DNA of 64,000 nucleotides, taken from Stagonosporopsis chrysanthemi. Taxonomy: Eukaryota; Ascomycota; Dothideomycetes; Pleosporales; Didymellaceae. The stretch is from positions 186,001 through 250,000 of the forward strand of contig JAFISE010000027.1 in NCBI GenBank assembly GCA_022560025.1, read 5' to 3'. A program made the translations under genes and the position numbers. A model generated the notes under the pieces. The model was not told the DNA's origin. It searched no databases and worked only from the letters and a program-made list of their open reading frames with translations. Positions 25,196 to 35,885 of the stretch are shown in pieces (the first letter of the stretch is position 1; every line of letters begins with the position of its first letter).

Positions 25196-26594
25196 CTACT
25201 TGATCCTATCCAGCCTCGCGCGGTTCATGGCAATCTGATCATCGACCTTGTCCGTCTTGCCCGTGATGCGGGCAATGTGTTCATTCTGCTGCTCGACCTC
25301 TGTGCCCATGGCGCGGCCCAGCTGGTTGAGGCGCTTGGCGGCGCCGTGCAGGGCGTCGAGGTTGGCGTCGATTTCGTTCTCCATGGCGTCGTCGTCGCTG
25401 TCGGCTTCGAACTGGTATTTGGCGCGCTCGGCGAGCGAGGATTTGGCGTTGGGGCCCGACATGCCGGCCATGGTGCGGTTCTGCGTGTCCTGGCGCGACG
25501 ACGACTCCCAGGCGGCGCGGCGGGTGGCGTCGCGGGCTTCGCGGTCGCGGTGGTGGTTGTCCATTATTTTTTGGTCGCGGGCTTCGCGGCGGGAGGAGGC
25601 GGTGAAGGGGTTGGAGACGTGCATGGCGAACATGGATTTGTTGAGGGCTGGCGGGTCAGCATGGTGTGTGCTGTCAGGGAGGATGTGGGGAAGACTCACT
25701 CTTCAGCTCGCGGGCCTTTTCCTCGGCGATGCGGTTCTGCGTGGACGCAAGGTCGAGGTTGCGCTCGGTGCTGTGGGTGGTCAGCTAGACTGCGGTGCAG
25801 TGGAGGGGCGCAACGGACTTGTGAATGCGCTCGCCCTGGGCGCCGAGCCTGGCAAGAGTGTCGCGGCCCGTCTCCTCGGCCTGCTGGGCGAGGCGGAGGG
25901 CGTTGCGTGTACTGCTGACGTCCTGCTGCTTCATGAACTTGATCTCCTGCTTGGTGGCGCTGATGTCCTCCTCCTCCTGCTCTTCGGCCGTCAGCTCGCG
26001 GTCGCCGTACGCGCCATAGCCGCCCGAGCTGGCGCCGTAGCCACCGGGCGTCGACTGGCCGTAGCCACCGGGCTGCTGCTGCGGCGGCGGCTGCTGCTGC
26101 TGCTGCTGGCGCTGGGCGGCGTTGCCGAAGAGGTCGTTGCGGTTGGCGTCGGTGTCGTTCGAGTCGGCGCGTCCCAGGCCGCCGTAGCCCCCCGGCCCGC
26201 GGGCGCTCTGCTGCGGTGCGGGCGAGCTGCCGTAGCGGTCGTTGCCGTAGCCGGACTGGGCGCCATAGCTGCCTCCCTGAGCGCCGTAGCCCCCGCCGTA
26301 CTGCTGGCCGGGGCCGGTCACGGCGGGCGTCTTCTCCTGGCGGAAGCCGTCGTTGGGGCCCGAGTACTGCGGGGGCGGCTGGGCGTAGGGGTCCTTGCCT
26401 GGAGCGGCGGCGTCTGGTGCGTGTCAGCTGGGGCTGCGGGCGGCGGGCGGCGGGCAGCGGCGCGGCTGCGAGGGCGACGTACATGGGTTGCTCTGCGGCG
26501 CGGCCTTGTCGCTCTTGCGGCTGCCGAAGAGGGCCTTGCGATTGCCGCCGTCGTCGTCGCCGGCGTCCTTCTTCTTGCTGCTGAGGAAGCCCAT
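25196..26594 (-). CDS. SEC9: Sec9/SNAP-25-type t-SNARE protein
   Basis: A Qbc-SNARE for fusion of post-Golgi secretory vesicles with the plasma membrane. It starts MGFLSSKKKDAGDDDGG at 26594 and has four exons. Splicing joins QSNP to YAAAPGKDPYAQ, GERIH to NTERNLDLASTQNR, and ARELK to TLNKSMFAMHVSNPF. The N-terminal third is a Gly/Tyr/Gln-rich disordered region typical of fungal Sec9. The first SNARE motif follows ELTAEEQEEEDISATKQEI. The second SNARE motif is at the C-terminus (DLDALHGAAKRLNQLGRAM...RITGKTDKVDDQI) and ends LDRIK. There is no membrane anchor and no palmitoylation Cys cluster, as in yeast Sec9. Its upstream flank is a microsatellite followed by an assembly gap. Confidence 0.93.
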
Positions 26595-26600
26595 GGTCGT

Positions 26601-26742
26601 GGCGGTGCGGTGCGGTGCGGTGTGGTGTGCGGTGCGGTGTGGTGTGCGGTGCGGTGTGGTGTGCGGTGCGGTGTGCTGCGTGTGGTGTGCGGTGCGGTGT
26701 GCTGCGTGCGGTGTGCGGTGCTGCGGGCTGCTGTGAAGTCGG
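26601..26742. repeat. GGTGC/GGTGT minisatellite upstream of SEC9
   Basis: Imperfect tandem units of GTGCGGTGCGGTGTGGT (about 20 bp) fill the bases directly before the SEC9 start codon on the minus strand, so they lie in its 5' leader or core promoter. Confidence 0.8.
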
Positions 26743-27265
26743 CTGCCTGGCTGCGGGTGCGGCTGAACAACGGTGTGGGGTTGGTTAGCTGGCGATGACT
26801 TGGGCAGCAGCGGCGCGGCGGCGTGGTGGATGGCGAGGTCGGAGAGGCGTCGTGTCTGGAGTCGGGAACGTCGAGGACGGCCCGCGGTATATGGAGGTCA
26901 CAGGAGAGTGGCAGGCTGTTTGAGCCGACGCCGGGTGTCGCGTTCTATGTTTCGGAGGCGGGCTCCAGCGCACGCTTACGCCGCCGTGAAGGCTGAGCGC
27001 GGCAGCGCATGGGGTGGCGGTTGGGCAATGCATCTGCAGGGGCACCAAGGGGCGGTCTGGTCATGGCCAGAGACACCGCGCACAACCGTCTGCTCTTCGA
27101 CAGCATGACTTGACCCGCGTTCCGCACTGAAACTGCTCGACACCGCCCGCCTGGGTACGCGGAGCGATTTGGGGGGGGGGGGGGGGGGGGCGCCCGCTCC
27201 CGCGCGCGCGACCCCCCCACCCCCCCCGCGGGCCGGGCGCGCCCCCCCCCACGACACCCCCCCCG

Positions 27266-27275
27266 NNNNNNNNNN
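27266..27275. other. Assembly gap (10 N) flanked by G/C homopolymers
   Basis: Ten Ns sit between C-rich and G-rich runs. To the left are about 20 G at 27171-27190 and several C8-C9 runs. To the right is a nearly unbroken G tract to 27387. This pattern suggests sequencing or gap-filling artefact rather than real biology, and the true distance across the gap is unknown. Confidence 0.9.
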
Positions 27276-27341
27276 GCCCCTCGCTCCGCGCCCCGGCCCG
27301 CGGCGCGCGCCGCGGGGCCGGGGGGGGGGGGGGGGGGCCCG

Positions 27342-27389
<48 letters not shown>

Positions 27390-27608
27390 TCGTGTTCCTG
27401 GCCTGGACCCTGCATATCGCTACGGCAGGCCGGCGGATCCACCCACGCAAGGCACGCCTATATCGCTTTGAGGTTCCAGGTCCAGATGCATCTCTCAATT
27501 GCGCAGTACGCAAGACGCGCTCGCGTATACGTAGTATGGGTATCTCAGTGCCAATGCGGCCTCTATGCAAGCCTCCAGTCTCTCCTCCACGTGCAGCGCC
27601 CCCACCAT

Positions 27609-29202
27609 CTACACCGTCCCCCCAGACGCCTGCAGCCTGTTCCACGCCGTCTTTGTCCACGTCGCGCCCTCGTCCGCAACGGGCGCCAGCTCCTCGTCCG
27701 ACGACGGCAGCTCGTCGTGCTCCTCCATGGTCCAGATCTCGTTGCCCGTCACCACGGGGAACGACGTCAGCACCCTGCTGATGTCCCCCCACCACACCTC
27801 GCCAAACCGCCGGTACCAGTCGACCGTGATCCGCAGGCCCTCGTCAAACTCCATCTTGGGCTCCCACCCCAGCGCCGCCAGCTTGGACCCGTCCGTCGCA
27901 TACCGCTGGTCGTTGAACGGCCGGTCGGGCGTGTGCTCCACCCACTTCTCCATGTCTGCCGCGCTCTGCCGCGGTATCCCAAACATGTCGAGCAGTCTGT
28001 GGCAAATCTCCGTGTTCGACACCTCGTCTTTGGACGCAATGTTGTACACCTGCCCAATCTCGCCCTTGTGCAGGATCGTGTCGAGCGCATCGACAATGTC
28101 GCCGGCATACAGGTAGCGTCGTGTCGGCGAGCCGTCGCCGTGGACAAGCAGCTTCTGCTTCCGCTGCAGCAGCATGATGAACTTGGGTATGATCTCTGCT
28201 AACCATTAGCCCACATCCACACGCGTGTAGACCCAACCAACATACTCTCTGGAAACTGATGTGGCCCGTAGACATTGTTCGCGCGCACGGTAATCAGCGG
28301 CAGCTTGAAGCTGCTCCTGTACGCGCTGACCATCATCTCCGCCGCCGCCTTGCTGGCCGAGTACGGGTTCGTCGGCGCCAGAATGCTCGCCTCGCTGAGG
28401 TCCGCCGCCCCAACCGGCACATCCCCGTACACTTCGTCCGTAGAGATGTGCACAAAGCGCTTCACCCCGTGCTGCCGCGCCCGCTCCAGCAGCACGTGCG
28501 TGCCGTACACATTCGTGCTGGTGAACTGGTACGAGTTGCCAAAGCTGAGATCGACGTGCGACTGCGCCGCGAAGTGGAAGATGGTGTCGATGCCGTGCTT
28601 GCGCAGCACGCGCTTGACGTCGCCCGGGGCCGTGATGTCGCCGTGCTCAAACGCAAAGTTGGCCCGCCCGTCGAGCATCCGCGTGTTGTTCAGCGACGCG
28701 CAGTAGTCCAGCTTGTCAAACGACACAACCCGGTACTCCGGGTACGTCAGCACCAGGTGCCGCACAAACCAGCACGCGCTGTCGCCGCGTTAGCATTCCC
28801 GTCCTGCGTATGTATTGACCGTACAGTTCAACACACTCCCCCCTCCCCTCCCCCCCTTCCCACCCCCCGCCCTCGTCCACTCACGTACATGAACCCCGCT
28901 CCGCCCGTCACGAGTATGTTCCTCGCATCCTGCCGCGGCGCAAACTTGGTGCTGCCGAGCAGCACAGGCGCCTGCTTGGACAGCTCCTCCGCGAGGCAGG
29001 ACCGCGGATTGAGAATAGTCGAGTCCCGCCGCGCTGGGCCGCATGTTAGTGTCTGGGGTCGTCGTGGACCTGTCCACGTGGCGTGGCGTGGCCGGGGGGG
29101 GGGGGGTAGGGGGGGTAGGAGGAACATACGCTTGGTCCCATTGGGCGCATGGGCCGGCGCTGCTGCTGCTGCTGCTGCTTCAGGACTCGGGACAGCCGTC
29201 AT
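27609..29202 (-). CDS. NDP-sugar 4,6-dehydratase (dTDP/UDP-glucose 4,6-dehydratase family, extended SDR)
   Basis: Removes water from a nucleotide-activated glucose to give the 4-keto-6-deoxy sugar, the first step toward rhamnose-type sugars. It starts MTAVPSPEAAAAAAAP at 29202; four exons are joined by splicing NGTK to RRDSTILNP, GGAGF to IACWFVRH, and GPHQFPE to EIIPKFIMLLQ. The NAD-binding motif is TGGAGFIA, with Ala where Gly is usual, as I recall for fungal members. HGDI, FHFAAQSHVD, STDEVYGD (catalytic Thr-Asp-Glu) and the YSASK Tyr/Lys pair are all present. About 60 C-terminal residues after the core are acidic and specific to this type. The first intron holds a long G run. A UDP-rhamnose route is plausible; the exact nucleotide is not determinable. 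Confidence 0.87.
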
Positions 29203-29548
29203 AATGGAGCGAGATATTTGCTGCTGCTGCCGCGACACATAGGGAGCAGAGCAGTTGCGTCGTTCGTTGTAAGGGGAGCGTGAGGTATTTGCGCGCGCGC
29301 GTCGGCCGGCGCGCCCCAAAGCGTTGCAAAAGTGACATGATACACGGGAACGCCATGCGAGCTGGTAGGCCGTGGGGCTAGCGCGAATGCAGCAACGCTT
29401 CCGCCGTCCGGGGCGTGGTCAGGATTACGTCACGCATCGTGCTTGTCCTTCACAGGCCACCGCCATTTCCGGATGCCATCGGTGCCAACAATGTGAAAGA
29501 ATTGTTATCATCTTGTCTTAAGACTACTACGATAAGCTACGTCGGCGC
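29203..29548. other. Intergenic region between the dehydratase and hxnS
   Basis: It lies between the hxnS stop and the dehydratase start, both on the minus strand, and serves as the dehydratase promoter. Trinucleotide GCT repeats near 29160-29180 and 29220-29230 are in and just upstream of the first dehydratase exon (Ala tract). No gene is seen. Confidence 0.5.
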
Positions 29549-32500
29549 TCACGCCACAGCCGTCAAAAACGGCACTTCCCCTTCTCTCCTCACCGTCCTC
29601 GCCCTCTCCACCAACTCATCCCCAACCGCCAACCTCAACCTCTCGCCCGTCGCCGGCGAATCCAGCGCCCACTCGCCGCACCCCACCCCTGCGCCATTCA
29701 TCTGCCTTGCACTCCTCACCGCCTCCCTGAGCGCAAAAAACACCGTACTGCCCAGAAACAGTGGCGGCTCGCCGATGCCCTTGCTGCTCTGCACGCTGCG
29801 CAGGTGGTGCCAGCTCAGGGGGTTCCCCGCATTGTCCACGCGCAGCATCGACGCGTTGAAGATCTGCGGGATGTCGCTGAAGCCGGGGATCTTGTACGTG
29901 CCGGGCCCGCGCGTGAAGAGCTGGCCCGACGCCGTGTGCCAGAGGGACTCTTCGAGCGTGAAGAGGCCCTGGCCCTGGACGAAGGCGCCTTCGATTTGGC
30001 CGTAGTCGATGGCGGGGTTGATGGAGTTGCCGACGTCCTGGGAGGCATGTTAGTGGTAATGCGTGGAAAGTGGGGGGGGGGGGGCAGGTCTGTACCATCA
30101 TGATGTCGCTCCGCAGCACGGTGTGGTCGCCCGTCAGCAGGTCGAGCTCCACCTCGCTGGTCGCGGCGCCTTGCGTCCAGTAGTAGTACATGGGCTTGAC
30201 GGTCGCGAGGTCCGTGTCGCCCCAGGTATAGCCCACCTTGGGCATCTTCCAGAACCCGTTTGCTGCGAGGTTGACGCGGTCAATGTACGCTGCATGCGCG
30301 ATTTCCTTGAGCTTCGCGTCTGGGCCGAGTCGCGCTCTGTATGGCGCCAGTCGCTCGTTGAGCTGGTCGCATGCGTGCTTCACCGCCATGCCGTTGAGGT
30401 CCGAGCCGGATGATGCTGCCGTCGGCGACGCGTTGGCGATCTGGTACGTCTGCGAGTCCTGGGTGTAGATCGCGTCCAGCGGCGTACCGAGCTCCTGGGC
30501 AGCAATCTGGCACATTTTCGTGTACAGCCCTTGTCCCATTTCTGTCCCGCCGTGGTGCAGCAGCACGCTGCCGTCGGCGTAGATCTTGACGTACGCCGCA
30601 GCTTGGTTGAGATGTAGGGCTGTGGCGAAACTGAGACCGAACTTGCAGGGTATCAGGCTGATGCCACGCTTCTTCCAACGGTTTGTCTGGTTGAAAGTTT
30701 TCACTGCCGCTTTCCGCTTCCCGTAGTCGGACGACTTAGACAGCTGATGCAAAAGCATAGGCACATGCCAGTCTTCGTCAATCTTTTGGAAGAACGGTGT
30801 GTGCTGCCCGATGGTGTACAGGTTCTTCTGCCGCAACTCGTCGACATCCATTCCTAGCCCCTCGGCGACATTGTACATGATAGTCTCGGCAAAATACATG
30901 CCCTGCGGCGCGCCGAAGCCACGGTATGCGGTGTTGCTGTGGATATTCGTCCTGCAAACATTGGCACGGAGGAAGACGTTGGGACACTCATACGAGTTGT
31001 CAAAGTGCGTAAGGCAGCGGTCCATGACGGCTCCGCTCATGTCCTGCGAGAAGCCGCCGTTATTGTACACATCAGCTTCGAGCGCGAGCAGCTTGCCTGA
31101 GCTTGAGACGCCGACTTTCCACCGTGCTTGGAACGGATGCCGTTGCCCGCTCAGCAACATGTCTTCATCGCGGTTCAGCATGATGCGAACCGGTCGCTTT
31201 TCCTTGCGCGCGGCGATGGCGGTATACACAGCGAAGGGTACACTGCGCGATTCCTTGCCTCCGAATCCACCGCCCATGCGCTTGACGCGGCAGTTGATGC
31301 GATTGCTCGGCACGCCTAGCACCGCGCTGACGAATTCCTGTGTCTCCATTGTGTTTTGTGTCGAAGACCAGACTTCGACCGCGCCGTCCTCGCCAGATGG
31401 TATTGAAAGTGCCGCATTGGTCTCCAGATAGAAGTGCTCTTGTCCGCCCATTCGTGTGGTCCCTTCAAAAATCCTGTCGCACTGAGCGAAAGCCTCGTCC
31501 ATTTTGTCGTCGATGGCAAGGCCTTTCCTCAGGTGCTTACCGTGCGGGAAGAAGCTGTTTGCTGCAATTGCCTCATCGATGGTCAGGATCGGTTTGAGCT
31601 CTTCGTATTCGACCTTGACCGCACGTGCGGCCGCTTGAGCTTCAAGTGCCGTGTCTGCGTACACCATTCCAATCACCTGCCCATGACTAAGGACCTTGCC
31701 ATCTGCGAAGAACAGCTCGTCTTTCTTAATGGATCCCCAAACGTTGACATCCGCCGGTATGCTGGTCTTGTCTACGTAGCCAACAACGCCCGGCATGCTT
31801 AGTGCAGGCTCCCAATCTACGCTGACAATGTTGGCATGAGCTTTCGATGACATTACCAGGCCGCCAAACAGCTCGCGGTCAAGTCGCGGCATATCGTCAA
31901 TGTACTCCGCTTCTCCAGTGCATTGCTTGAGCGCTGAAAGGTGCGCGACCTGTTTGCCAACAACGCGCTGTTCATACGGGTTGTAGTCATCTCTCGTTCC
32001 ACTTGAAATGGATCGATGGATCTCGTCCACGACTTGCTCGTCGACGTTGCCAAGACCTAATTCTGCTGCCGACTCGTGCCAGAAACGGAAGAATAGCGAC
32101 AGTGTGAGCGTCTTTCGATAGTCGGCCATACCCCCAGGCACGCCGTAGGGAAGGTCGTAGTCATGGAGAAGGCCGTCGAACGCTGCATGTAATGTGTCTG
32201 AGTGGAACCACGGCTTGCCCAAAATAGCGCTTTGAGCTTCTGGCGACTCCTTCGTTGTAGGCGCCATACCACCAAACACGATTGACGCATCTTCGACGCA
32301 GTTTTGTGAGTCAAGACGCACCCGAAATGCCGCCGTCACAATAGCTATGTCATCGTCCTTTCGTTTCGCTTGCTTGTATGCCTTTATTACTTCCCGCGTG
32401 TCTTTGGGAGGGATTGGTATGCGAATGCGCGCAATGGCGGCATCGGGCTGTAAGGTGGTCGTCCGGTAGGCGAGGAAGAACTTGGACATGGGAAGATCGG

Positions 32501-34088
32501 TGCTACCGTCTTTCTTACTCACAGCTTCGAGTACCGCCCCGGAGGCAATCAGTACGGGGTTGGCATCGGAGATGGGGGACGCCGTCGCGATGTTTCCAGC
32601 AAGCGACGCAACATTGCGAATCTGTCGACCGGCAAAGTATCGAAGCTGCTTTCGCAGCGCTTCCAAAACCATAGCTCGCTTGCCTAGCTTCGCATACACG
32701 TCCTTGCAGATGGCTTCTAGCTCAGTCAATGGTGTGTTCGCCGCCACGATGAGTTCCTCAGCATTCGCCAACGCAGCATCTGCTGGAAGCTTGGTATGCT
32801 TCAGATCCGCAATATCCGAGACGTAGACAGATACTGCAAAGTCTGAGTTCTTGAAGCGCACTTCGACCTGCACCTCACTGGCGCCGCCGACGAGCTTAGC
32901 AGACGGATAAGTATCCTTCAACTCAACAAGATGCTCCAACTTTGTGGGTCTGAACCATATCTTATTTTCATTCCCGTAGCACAATGGCTGCGGCTCGTAC
33001 TTCCAGAGCGCCGGAGGAAATATAAGTTCCGTGTCAGGTGCGTACTCCTGGAGCTCTATTTGCGGAACACCCTTCTCTGATGAAGCAAGCGGAGCGCTGA
33101 GAGTTGTTGAGGCTTTACTTTCAACATTAGCAGTACGTTCCTTGCTCTTGATTGGCTTCGCGTAATCAGCTCCGCTGAGGTTTGGATCCGCGTGGGGTTC
33201 CTTCTTGGCGTCGACAATCGCAGGAATGTGCTCGTCGTCTGAGGTTGACGATGGTTCTGTGGGCGGTGATGACGTCGCAGACTTGCTGTCGCACGAGCTG
33301 CTGTCTGATATTGAAGGTTGGTCTCGACAGCAACCGCCAGGTCGTCCGCATGATACCTTTGACTGACCAGCGGTGCTGGTTTTCGTGAAGTCAATGACTT
33401 CTTTGGCGAATTTCTGGGCGTCTGCTGTTGTGGGCTCGTCTTCCTCCGCTAGCTGACCTTTCAGATCTTCTGTCACAAACGTCTTCGCAGCGTTCAGGAT
33501 TGGTTTGTATCCAGTACATCTACAAAGATTGCCGTCCAGGTGGCCTTCCATCTCAATCTCGTATGCACTGAGGTGGAACTTCTTCGTCTCGGGGTCGTAC
33601 GAGTTTCGAATGACAGCATACAAGCTCATGACGATGCCCGGTGTGCAGAATCCACACTGGCTGCCATGAAGTTTTGCTATCCGCTCTTGCAGAGGGTGCG
33701 GTCGGTCGACATTACCAATGCCTTCGACGGTGATGACATGCTTTCCATCGATGCCAACAAGTGGAAACAAACATGCATTGACGGCTAGATGTTGTATCCT
33801 CCTCTTCTCATTTCGACGATCTCCCACCTGCAATACCACTGTGCATGCTCCACATCCTCCCTCACCGCACCCCAGTTTGGTACCCTTGAGGTCCGGCTGA
33901 GCACGGATGTAGTCCAGCAATGTCCAGTGTGGATTTGGGTTGCTAATGACCGTCCTTCTTCCATTCACGTAGCATGTGATGTCAGGTGAGGTATATGTTG
34001 ATCTGATGAGAGGGGTCAGAGCTTCAGCCGCGTTCATACCTCGGGGAGGTACAGATGCGGCGCTCTTTGGCGGAATAGGTAAAGCCAT
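29549..34088 (-). CDS. hxnS: Xanthine-dehydrogenase-family molybdenum hydroxylase, probable nicotinate hydroxylase HxnS
   Basis: A Mo/2x[2Fe-2S]/FAD hydroxylase of about 1493 residues. By context it converts nicotinate to 6-hydroxynicotinate, the first hxn step. Exon 1 is 34088-30096, then a 58-bp intron and exon 2 30037-29549. The first Fe-S cluster is CGEGGCGAC (Cys 74, 79, 82); the second uses CGFCTPG and CRCTG. An FAD domain and the molybdopterin domain with GGGFGGKESRS, RGFGAPQ and the catalytic Glu in GEPPLFLG follow. Compared with bovine XDH, Glu802, Arg880, Phe914 and Phe1009 are kept, but Thr1010 is Ala (SFAT). A long polar linker with a CGRPGGCCRD cluster separates the Fe-S and FAD domains. 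Alternative: purine hydroxylase HxA. The flanking hxn genes and the Ala favour HxnS. The ATG at 34220 would add a dubious leader. Confidence 0.85.
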
Positions 34089-34549
34089 GATGAATGCGAG
34101 TCTGGGTATCGCCTTCCAAACAGTGCCGAAAGCACTGTCCAGAAGATATACTACCTTAACGGCAGTCAGACGGCATCGTAACCCCTCAGTATCAGCAGCG
34201 TTCGCTCTGTGCTCACTCACGTAATGTTATCGATGATTGGGTCTGCTGGCAGTGCATTCCGATGCAACTCCCCCACTTTTGCAACAGCTCCACAACGGCG
34301 GGCGGTTGGTGCCTGACACGACGCATCTTGTTCGCGCCTGCCCCTCCCCCATTTCTGCAACACCACTCACAAACATCCAAACATGGGAGATGCAACGATG
34401 CGCGACCGCAGCGGCGATGCTAGCGGAGGTACAAGAGGTAGACATAGACACTAGAAATGCAGCCATTGAAGTTCCTACGCTCCTTGACTGCCGATTCCCA
34501 ATTTTGCAGCTCTATCTTCAACACCATTTACAAAAGAACAGTCGCAATT
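34089..34549. promoter_or_regulatory. Divergent hxnS-hxnT promoter
   Basis: These 461 bp must drive both hxnS (minus) and hxnT (plus). A 17-mer of the form CCCCCAYTTYTGCAACA occurs twice in direct orientation, at 34270-34286 and 34346-34362, with two mismatches between copies. GATA-factor core sites (HGATAR) are at 34227-34232 and 34512-34517. In A. nidulans the hxn genes need the activator HxnR and the GATA factor AreA. Assigning either motif to these proteins is inference. Confidence 0.45.
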
Positions 34550-35885
34550 ATGCCGAAAGCAGATTCGCCTACAGGCTTCAAGCCGCTTCAAGACACTGCT
34601 CTTTTCACCCCGTTCAAGCTTGGGCCGATTCAGCTTGAGCACAGGATCGTACAAGCACCACTCACACGTATGCGATCGACAAAAGAGGGCGAGGGCATCA
34701 CAGTACCTAGTGATCTCAACGTCGAGTACTATGGCCAGCGTGCCAGCAAAGGTGGCCTGCAATTGACTGAGGCGACGGACATCGCCAAATTCGTAGGTGC
34801 CCCCCAGGGTTTAATATAAGACGCGAGAACTAACGAAGTAGGCCGGTGGATATCCAGGTGCCCCTGGCGTGTTTTCCGAGTCGCAGATTGCTGGATGGAA
34901 GAAGGTTACCGACGCCGTGCACGCAAAGGGTGGTTACATTTTCTGCCAACTGTGGCACACAGGGCGAGCGTCGCCCCCGTCGTTCCGCGCAGGACAGCAG
35001 CCTGTGAGCTCGAGCGACATTCCGATGGACGGCAGCTGGGCGGATGGCACCGAGTGTGCAAAGCACCCGCCACGTGCTCTGACTGTCGATGAGATTCAAC
35101 AGATCATTAAGGATTTTGGATCCGCCGCAAAGAAGGCACGTGAAGCTGGGTTCGACGGTATTGAGATCCACGGCGCGAATGGCTATCTCCTTGACCAATT
35201 CCTACACGACAATGTCAACAACAGGACAGATCAGTATGGAGGCTCGGTCGAGAACAGGACGAGACTGCCTCTTGAGATTATCGAAGAGTGTTCGAAGGCC
35301 ATTGGCGCAGACCGCGTCGGTATTCGTCTCAGCCCGTACAACTACTTCCAGTCTACCAAGGACAGTAACCCCAATCAGCACTGGGAATTCCTTTGCGAAA
35401 AGATTGCCACATTGCCTCAGGATACCAGGCCCGTATACGTTCACATGTAAGCCTCAAGAGATAATACTGCATATCACGTTACTAACACGCCTAGGGTTGA
35501 GCCGCGTTTCGATGAAGTCCTTGACGAGCAAGCTAAGATGGATGCACTCTCGGCCTACACATCCAGCGGTGGTACGGGCGTCGAGGCCGAGGCAACAGTC
35601 AAGGTCAAGGGCAACACGCTGGCCAACTTCCGCAACATTCTGAAGGAGGGCGATGTCAAGTTCATAGCAGCTGGCGGCTTTGATCGCGACAACGCCGTGC
35701 CCAAACTCGAATCTGGCGATGCAGACCTCATCATCTTTGGTCGTTGGTTCATTGCGAACCCTGATCTGCCGAAGAGATTGGCCGAAGGCCTCAAGCTGAA
35801 TCAGTATGACCGCAGCACCTTCTATGGCGGTGATGCAAAGGGATACACTGACTACCCTTTCCATGGACATGAGGTTGCTGCTTGA
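34550..35885 (+). CDS. hxnT: Old-yellow-enzyme FMN oxidoreductase, probable HxnT
   Basis: An FMN-dependent NAD(P)H ene-reductase. In the nicotinate pathway HxnT is thought to reduce a hydroxylated pyridine intermediate. Exons 34550-34792, 34842-35446 and 35495-35885 give 412 residues, usual for the family. The TIM-barrel motifs are LFTPFKLGPIQLEHRIVQAPLTRMRS, QLWHTGR, the active-site pair HGANGYLLDQFL, NNRTDQYGGSVENR, and the phosphate-binding end IAAGGF and FGRWFIANPDL. The ATG at 34550 (MPKADSPTGFKP) was chosen because homologues begin about ten residues before LFTPFKLG. An in-frame ATG at 34457 would add 31 residues resembling a mitochondrial presequence. It is divergent from hxnS and parallel to hxnR, the same S-T-R order as I recall in A. 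nidulans. Confidence 0.85.

Larger units (their letters stand above)
26595..27608. other. SEC9 upstream region with microsatellite, poly-G and assembly gap
   Basis: The first 150 bp are a G/T-rich minisatellite. From about 27171 the sequence becomes runs of G and C around ten Ns, then normal sequence resumes at 27388. The 3' end of the dehydratase gene is at 27609. Long frames here are artefacts of homopolymers and contain the Ns. Confidence 0.6.

Noticed and set aside
26945..27795. Proline- and glycine-rich proteins spanning the gap
   Set aside because: They are translations of poly-G/poly-C around Ns.
29549..34088. Plain xanthine dehydrogenase (purine hydroxylase HxA)
   Set aside because: Possible from family alone, but the gene abuts eight other hxn-type genes in the order expected for hxnS and has Ala at the Thr1010 position. 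HxnS is the better call, though not proven.
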